From Prostheceraeus crozeri (Eukaryota > Platyhelminthes > Polycladida > Euryleptidae): a stretch of DNA of 64,000 nucleotides. Positions 57,090 through 64,000 of the stretch are shown here, one piece after another (position 1 is the stretch's first letter; each line of letters starts with the position of its first letter). The position numbers and the translations under genes are program-made. Under the pieces are notes generated by a model. That model worked only from the letters and a program-made list of their open reading frames with translations, had not been told where the DNA came from and ran no database searches. The stretch lies in NCBI GenBank assembly GCA_907163375.1, contig CAJQUW010004769.1, forward strand, positions 124,001 to 188,000. Direction: 5' to 3'.

Positions 57090-58928
57090 CTGTCTGAGTT
57101 GTTGACAGCAAATTGCTGGTTTTTCTTAAAGAGAATTTTTAGTGAGATGGTAGGATTGTTTCATATGATACAGCCAACTATTCCATGGGTTGTTATAGTG
57201 TGTCTTTTTGTAGCAGTCATTGACAACACTACTATCAAAATTTTCAATACTGGAATGCGAATTAAAAATTGGTTCACAATCTCATGATTTGAAGTGGTCA
57301 GTGCACTGGCTGTGAGAGCATCTCAAGAATTTACAAATACATATTCTAGTAATTGGATAACTTCTCCTTCAAGCAGTTAAGAAGCCTAGCGTTTTTCTGG
57401 AATGAACATATTGGGAGCTTCTTTACCTACAATCATCATTCAGATAAACGAAGGGTAGCCGGGACTTTTCGATTAATCATTGAATGATTTAAGTGTGATG
57501 ATATTTTGGAAGCTGACATTCGAAAGCAAGCAAACATTTTGAACACTGTTCAAATATATTGAACAGGGGAGCCCATTTAAGTAAAGTGAATACTCTGACA
57601 TTTCTTGTCCTCTGATTTCAAGCCGGAGTAATGCATGTTCTGTAAATCGACATCACAAGTTGCACATATGTCTGATGATACTCTTGATAGATTATTGGTG
57701 AGATATTTCAAACTGACGAATGCACAGAATGTTTTTAGTCCTTCAGAACTTTGTCATCCTGTCGCCGCGTATTTTGTAATTTCATTGTTGCTTTTGTGTA
57801 TATGATCTTTGGACAAGGGGCAACAATCTAGATCACAAATTGGCTTGATAAATATAAATGCCAATCAGAAAGCAAGAAAACCAGCTCGCATGATTATCCT
57901 TTTGCCACAAACTAAGTTCCCCGGTGTGTGCCATAAATTTCATGCAATTTCCATTGTAGGACTTTCTATGGTATTTTCAATTTCTATGCCTTTAAGGTAA
58001 CAGCAATGCAAAAATTGTACCCTTATACTCGTAATAATCCTGCAGCAAAATGAAGTATAGGATCGACATGGTCAATAATTAGGTAAAGTGAACCAAAAAT
58101 CCTAAGTGAGTAAAAGAGGAAGTTTGGAAAACACAAGCTGATCAATAAGCAATTTGCTATAGAAGCAAAGAAATGTCGTCATACTATTAAATAGAAACAT
58201 TTCGAGATAAAATTACGTTTGCGGTAAACTAGTATAAAGTTACTTATATTATATACTATAAAGTAGTAAAACTATAGTTTATAGTTTTATGGAAAAAGGG
58301 TGTCATGTCTCATGAATCATTAAAGAATTCAGAGCGCAATGAGAACACATGTAGACTGTTACTTGCAAGCTGGCAGCAGACGACAAAGGCTCACGAATCA
58401 GCAGAGATAGACAAAGAATACCTATCTGCTAATGCAACCAAACTGATTCAGGCAAATGTAAATTTGTAAGTCAAATGCGTGTGCATAGCGGGCTCGTTTC
58501 CATACTTGAATGAGCATTTAGTTAAATTTTCGGTACTATAATTTCTAGGTGGCAAGTCAGAATCAAGGCTCAATAATGATAGAAAATATGCTACTACAAT
58601 TTTAAAGAGCAATAGGCATATACCGAAGACAGCAAAGAAAAGTAATAAAAGTTGCAACACGCAGTCAGTGATTTTCTTCAAGGACTCCAATTCCACATCT
58701 CTGGAGTCAAATACGTCCTTCGGATCGTTGAATGCTATGCAGAAGTGTCTCAGAAGTTTCACTGAGATGGGGATATTGGACATCAATCATTCTATACGAA
58801 CAAGAGCAACATATTAGTCAGGGGCTTATCCTGTGGGGGCTGTGGGGATTCTGTGGGGATACCCACAGGTTTTTCTGTGGGTATGGGGTGGGGTGGGGAT
58901 TCAAATATTAATCCCCACGGCAACCCTG
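57089..58928. other. Interior of inner hAT, right part
   Basis: No recognised gene. Short palindromic ACTATAG/CTATAGT steps at 58245-58290. The exon-like minus-strand stretch noted above lies at its right end. Confidence 0.4.
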
Positions 58929-58936
58929 AATATATT

Positions 58937-60294
58937 GCACGATACAACGTTCATATTTGTTAAATATCAGGTAGAAAATGGCTCCCAAGCAATAGGAATT
59001 TCACTCGTCCTGTAGCTGTAAAAAGTTTCACACAGCAGTGGTGTATCCAAGGTGCACCGCAATCGCTGCACGCGAAAAAGAATTACTTCTGAGTTTAGAA
59101 GCGCAAATGGAGATACATGTTTATGGATGTAAATGATTGCGCTCACATTTGCACTTTGACATGAATTGATGATCCATCGTTATACCATCCAGCACCGCAA
59201 CTGAAATCTTCTAATTCTGGTTTCTCATTGATTGAGACGATCGCTATAATTGTGCTTCCTTATTAATACCTTTATGCACTTTTATGATGATTGTAGTCAG
59301 TGCGTTATCAAATTTTGCCGTAGGGCTACAACAAGGACGATTTCTGAACATGCTTTCCCTTGATGATCTCTCTCATATTGCGATGAACTACATGTAGCTT
59401 TCATGTAGGCAGTCAGCTTGTCGAAATCAAACCAAATAATGAAGTCGGGATAACATAAAACCAAAGCTTGCAGTATATGGATGTATATCTGATCTCCGCA
59501 GCGCCTCAAAGATATCTGGATATGTCACTGGTGCAAAAATCGCGTCATAAATCAATCCAGTCTGCCCTCTGCACAGTGGTGCAACAGGCTGGCATGTTTT
59601 TACAATCACTATAATATGACTTACTACTTGCGAAATTTTGATCTAGATAATGTGCCACAAGCACTCTTTGTCCAATAGATTCTTCAAAATTCAGTTGAAG
59701 TTGTTGTCGTTGTTATATTCTATCTGAATCACTTATTATGATCATTATAATTTTCTGAATATTGTTACAAGTACATATATGACTGGCCAGCATTGGAATA
59801 TTCCGTGAAAATCAAAGAAATGTTGTTAATTGACAGTTACGTTGAGTTTATCGACAACAAAATTGGCAACCTTCGCACTCAAGGTCCTCGCTAAGAAATT
59901 GAAATGAATCTTCATTCATTAAACAAGTCAATTCAACTTGTCGACATCTTATCGAAGATCTAGAAACTCCATGTTTTATTCTGCAAATTATACTGAATTT
60001 GCGTTAGACAGGGCAAGAATTCGTATTGTCACTTGAAAGCTTGTCAGTCCAACAATGCAAGCCACTTTCTGATTATCTACACAGATAATCCATATTTTCT
60101 CAAAGGTTGACAACACTTTGCATTTGGGAAGGATGAGGTATGACTAAAATAACACTGAGGCAATGCATATAATGTAATTTCAAATAAACATAGAAATTTC
60201 CACTGTCATAAAAACTTCAGCCCATAGTCAATTCTTCACTCTTTGGGGATTGTGTATCCCGAGTTCTATATAATATTATTCATAGACATCCCTG
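58937..60294. other. Right arm of outer hAT with a protein-like fragment
   Basis: On the minus strand 59600-59360 reads CQPVAPLCRGQTGLIYDAIF, then APVTYPDIFEAL and, in an adjoining frame, WFDFDKLTAYMKA. It looks like eroded coding sequence but I do not recognise the family. The rest up to the terminal repeat (60205-60294) has nothing of note. Confidence 0.35.
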
Positions 60295-60823
60295 GTTGGA
60301 CCTACCGGTACAGTTGAAATTCATTGATTTGAAATTGTGGTCGTTTCCTGTCCAGAAGATATCTAAGAGTCCATGTAGCAGATATAAACCAAGCCTACGG
60401 CTCGTTTGTTCAAGCTTGGCCATTCTTGGAAAATTGTTTAGTTCAATAATTGCCTCTGGCTTCTCAAGAATAAGACGAGTTTTGATGTCCTATATTTCGT
60501 ACTTCTTTTCTTTGTCAAAGGATCAAATAAAAATGAAATATTGATGCAGATTACACGATGAACACTAGTAGGCCCTACATGTCTAGACATCTTATGACAT
60601 GCTGAAGATCACAACACATTACCCGAAGACAGCGTAAGTTGGAAGATTCTGAGTGTAGAGAGAAACATCAGCAGCAGACTCGCTTTGGAAGCCCTACATA
60701 GTTTTGTCTTCTCTTGTCAATGGTTGCAATGGAGAGACCCTACTGCCATTCTTATAAGTAGTTATTTCCTTACCTTTCTTTTACTTAAGATTTTCAACTT
60801 GTCCTGCCTACTTAATTATTGTA

Positions 60824-62213
60824 CAGTGCGTTCATTAAGTCACTGTGCACCGATTCTAAGCTGTACTTTACCAAAGCAAACGGTCGTAATCTTACAATTG
60901 TAGAGATCTAGCACATGCACAGAGCCACTGACTCGTTTAAGAAGCGCAATTGAGTGGCTTGTGACATTCAACATAATTTAGAGTTTGAATTTAACTTCAC
61001 ATCTGTCAGCTACTAGCTCTCTAAAGATCAGTACGTTGCACTTCGAAGCTAGGCATGGTGCTGTCAATACGAAAGAATCTTCTTGGTGGAACATGTTTAC
61101 CGCGCCAATGAGTTTTTAGAAAGACTTCTTACAACTGATTTGCCTCATCGAAATGCTGATTGGAGTCCAATCAGTGAGTTCAGAAAAGTTGACTCGGTGC
61201 ATGATCCATCACGCTCAGATCGACCATTAATCTTAACTGACCAAAAGGTTCTTCCTGAAAATGTCGCTTCTGAAGCAATGACTCATAGCCCAAACAAGAC
61301 GATGCGTCGCTTATCCCAAGGAGTAGGTTTATCTCTCGGGGCGGCTCATTCTGCTGCAAGAAAGAACATAGGCCTAAATCCATACTACTGCATCTCTTGC
61401 CAACATGAGTTGAAGGATGCCGATCATGACGAGCGTCTTCAGAACTGCCTTTGTTTCAAGGAAGATCTAACTGAAAATGATGTGCTCGATAAGACATTTT
61501 TCTGATGAAACTTGGTTTCATCTATCAGAGTAGGCTATAGTAGCCAGAATTTCCGAATATGGTCTGGTGAAGACCCACACGAATTTGATAAGACATTACA
61601 TTCTCTTAAAGTTGCGGTATGGTGCGCCATGTCAAGAAAGCGAATGTTTGGACCGATATTCACCTGCTATCGCAAACAATTATTTGACAAAATTGTTGCT
61701 TCGTTCGTCGACGAATTAAGTGACGATGAAATTTTGACTGCTTATTTCCAACAAGATGGAGCAACTGCGCACACCGCCAATTCCTCACTTCGATATTTGA
61801 GTGGAATATTCCAAACAAGAGTTATCTCTAGAGGAATTTGGCATCCCATATCCATGGACTTGAGTGTCTTTTACTGGTGGGTAGCGGTGAAGCAGGAGGT
61901 TTACTGAAACAAGTCACAAAATCTACAGGAGTTAAGAGAAAACAACCGACATCAAATTGACACTATCAGACACGAGGAAGTTCATCGAGTGCTTGAAAAC
62001 ATGAGACGTCTAATTGATCTTTCTACTCGTGAACAAGGTCAACATTTTCAACAGCTTCTGTAAGATGTTATTAGATGTTTTGTAATCACGTAGAAATCGA
62101 TGTTTTTACATGAAACTTCACTATTTATAATGCCCTGGCAATCTTTTTCTAAGCGACAAAATACTGCGTATGTATTGAATTATTAGGTGCACAGTGACTT
62201 TATGAACGCACTG
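60824..62213 (+). mobile_element. Tc1/mariner-superfamily element (DUF4817-type)
   Basis: Terminal repeats CAGTGCGTTCATTAAGTCAC and the inverse of CAGTGCGTTCATAAAGTCAC differ at one position in 20 and continue CTGTGCACC. TA flanks both ends. 1390 bp with a decayed transposase on the plus strand. Confidence 0.9.
61060..62062 (+). pseudogene. Tc1/mariner-superfamily transposase, decayed
   Basis: The first part (61083-61505) has the DUF4817-type HTH region: VYRANEFLERL, a TGSV-like DSVHD, RSDRPLILT and HSPNKTMRRLSQGVGLS, then HELKDADHDERLQ. After a frame change near 61505 it continues SQNFRIWSGEDPHEFDKTLH, KVAVWCAMSRKRMFGPIF, the catalytic FQQDGATAHTA, and RVISRGIWHPISMDLS, where the final Asp-rich box (normally SPDLSPxDFFLW) is damaged. 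The C terminus (EVHRVLENMRRLI) is in another frame and ends near 62062. At least two frame changes plus lost catalytic context make it inactive. Confidence 0.85.
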
Positions 62214-62415
62214 TATATCTATGATTTGTGCATTGAATGTCTAGACATGTCATAGTGTTCATCGTGTTATCTCATGTAATCTGCATCAACATTTCATTGT
62301 TATTTGATCCTTTGACAAGGAAATACGAAATATCGGACATCAAAACTCGTCTTATTCTTGAGAAGCCAGAGGCAATTATTGAACCCTACGGCTCGGTTTA
62401 TACATGGACTTCTAT

Positions 62416-64000
62416 AATATAGCATCGGGACAGAAATCTGAACAGATATCATTGACCCTCCTATACGAAATGAGGCTGACTATTTGAATCGATGTCATTC
62501 ATACAGAAGTTATGTGCACTGTATTCTTGTTATTCTTGCTCTGCGGGCGTTGTTAATTAGTGTTTTTCAAATCATCAGCGATGTTTGTGGAGAAAGGAAA
62601 ATGCTGAGCACATGCTCTGTGTTTGTGTACCGGTATGAGAATGACAGTAAATTTAGAGACTCTCCACCTACATTTCATTGCTTATCTTTGAAAAATAAGC
62701 CACAGAATCTATCGACAAAGAACAATGTGATTTACGCCGACGACCAAACTTTCTTGGTGGCAAAGTTAATACATTCTCACAATTGTCTTCCTCAGGAAGA
62801 AGAAGAAGAAATTTTAATCGATATGGAAGCATAGCCCTCAACTGTGAAATGAAAACGAGTAAGACTATACTCGTACTTTTTGAATTTATGAGCGACAGAA
62901 GTCTGATTACAAGGTTACAGACGAGTATATTCTCCTGAACTCATCCTTGCAACGATCGAAGAATTCAACACAATAAAGATCATGAATTTTTTTATCTTAT
63001 TTTACACAGTGATTTCAGAGTCTTTGTGGATAATGCATATCTCATAGGATGGATCATGAAATTTCAGTGAATGATGCAAAAATAATACAAGTTTGCAGTG
63101 CTATTGCATTATCTTCTATCACACAATCGAAATGAGCACCCTGTATGGATATGGCTATTTCTGAATCATATTTATAAAATAAAGAGCTCGATTCTATTCT
63201 GGTGCATGTTGCATCAATATTCTGAGCTTCTATGTGCCACTATGGCATTAAAAGCAAAGCAACAAACAGATGTAATGTTTTCTTTGGTGTTAGTTCATCG
63301 AAAGTTCCGGAATGAATAAAGTCATTTAGGAAGTAAAACCAAAATCAATAACCAATCCACGAATAGCACTTTGTGTTATTTGATGTGCTGCTTCACTTGG
63401 AAAAGGGAAGATATTACCCAATATTTGTAAAAAGGTGTAAACCTGAAATACCAGTTTGTTTCCAAAGGATTAATTATTTGACTTTGATTATTGATTAACA
63501 CTCTTTTAAAATCTTGCGTGTTCGTAAATAATTTCTGTAAATAGCACTCCAATGTTTTATTTAATTCAAAAAATAGTAGCCAGCAGATATATGTGAATGA
63601 CATTGATTGATACATGAATAAGTTTCATCAGATAACTCATTTACCAATGTGCAAAAGGCGACAGAAAATTTTGATCAGAGTCCCACCAATGGGCAAAGTC
63701 AGACTGAAAAAGGGACTATAGGAATTATACATCAAAATTGATGGAAATCGGCATGATCTTCCAGGTATAGTTACACATCATCACGAAAATTAATCAACCG
63801 ATACATGCTTAAATGCATCAATATGAAATACAATATCAGCCTCATCTCGTATACGTGCTATTTTAGATATCTGTCCTGATGTTATGTTATAGAAGTCCAT
63901 GGTTTATATCACGCCTTAGCTAGTCAATTAATAGCTATTTTCTTGAGAGAAGAAATATCAACTTTTCCTTCCGCAGCTGTGTTGTACAGCCCGAGCGCAG
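62416..64000. other. Unannotated end of window
   Basis: A 116-codon plus-strand frame (62484-62834) ends in a Glu-rich run and contains IYADDQTFLV, but lacks any other reverse-transcriptase motif, so I do not call a gene. The rest is AT-rich without recognised features. Confidence 0.4.

Larger units (their letters stand above)
53964..58928. mobile_element. Inner hAT-type element nested in the outer one
   Basis: Ends CAGGGGTGCCGTGGG and CCCCACGGCAACCCTG are inverted (one mismatch in the first 15). A perfect 8-bp duplication AATATATT lies at 53956-53963 and 58929-58936. Both ends are rich in GTGGGGAT/GGGTATGG repeats. The 4965-bp element has no hAT transposase that I can recognise. It contains a Tc1-like element. 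A 40-residue minus-strand stretch near 58787-58660 (SVKLLRHFCIAFNDPKDVFD, RDVELESLKK) looks exon-like but is unidentified. Confidence 0.85.
53317..60294. mobile_element. Outer hAT-type element with TIRs of about 90 bp
   Basis: Begins CAGGGATGTCTATGAATAAT and ends with its inverse. Similarity continues for about 85-90 bp (ACTCGGGATACACAA, AGAGTGAA, GGGCTGAA). GTTGGAC flanks both ends (53310-53316 and 60295-60301); the eighth base is ambiguous because of a C run. Total 6978 bp, about 2.0 kb without the inner hAT. No transposase found, so non-autonomous. It is inserted just upstream of the THAP-encoding end of the P-like element. Confidence 0.82.
60355..62415. repeat. Inverted repeat arms around a mariner-type element
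   Basis: 60355-60600 and 62222-62415 are inverted copies at about 90 percent identity (for example TTGCCTCTGGCTTCTCAAGA on the plus strand of the first is inverted in the second), with one gap of about 40 bp. Without the element at 60824-62213 the arms are separated by about 230 bp, giving a large foldback adjoining the P-like element's upstream side. Confidence 0.78.

Noticed and set aside
62484-62834. YADD in a 116-codon frame as a reverse transcriptase
   Set aside because: No other RT motif before or after, and the surrounding residues do not fit.
1-64000. CRISPR array, rRNA or standalone tRNA genes
   Set aside because: No regular spacer-repeat pattern or rRNA-like block was seen; tRNA-like A and B boxes occur only in the SINE copies.

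Overview
This is AT-rich eukaryotic DNA from an animal genome, most likely a marine invertebrate. The host cannot be named from the window. The evidence is single-exon rhodopsin-family receptor genes, a tRNA-derived SINE, three different Penelope-like retroelements (PLEs) with RT and in two cases GIY-YIG parts, and many hAT, Tc1/mariner, P/THAP and piggyBac remains. I saw no operons, rRNA, tRNA genes or CRISPR array.

The host content is a tandem family of class A GPCR genes, all on the minus strand. GPCR-B (13905-14957) and GPCR-C (48225-49277) are intact 350-residue genes. GPCR-A (4060-6844) is split by a mariner element in the TM7 region, and removing the element and one TA leaves an open frame. 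Long non-coding flanks of the three copies also align, so the duplicated unit is several kb. A partial fourth unit without a receptor lies near 21.1-21.7 kb. The units are used below as empty sites that prove insertions.

Layout. 0.5-7.6 kb is unit A, with a PLE relic and the mariner. 8.2-20.65 kb is unit B, with two hAT elements only 27 bp apart upstream of GPCR-B, one carrying an intact 742-residue transposase. 22.1-23.7 kb is a decayed Tc1-like element with perfect termini. 25.5-32.0 kb is a nested stack: a hAT transposase split by a PLE that itself holds a LINE fragment, and split again near its start by another hAT. 32.4-34.9 kb is a second PLE. 37.7-44.7 kb has two MITEs, a nearly identical 2.04 kb tandem duplication and a third PLE. 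44.9-49.9 kb is unit C. 50.2-50.5 kb holds two head-to-head SINEs. 51.4-53.3 kb is a decayed P/THAP9-like transposase. 53.3-60.3 kb is a hAT containing another hAT containing an intact Tc1-like element. 60.8-62.2 kb is a decayed mariner-superfamily element inside an inverted repeat. The last 1.5 kb has nothing I can name.

The most notable items are hammerhead-ribozyme folds in both arms of the first PLE plus two degenerate relatives elsewhere, a SINE family with A and B boxes, and the very young mariner insertion in a receptor gene. The region reads as a receptor array repeatedly used as a landing site, with insertion order readable from target-site duplications.
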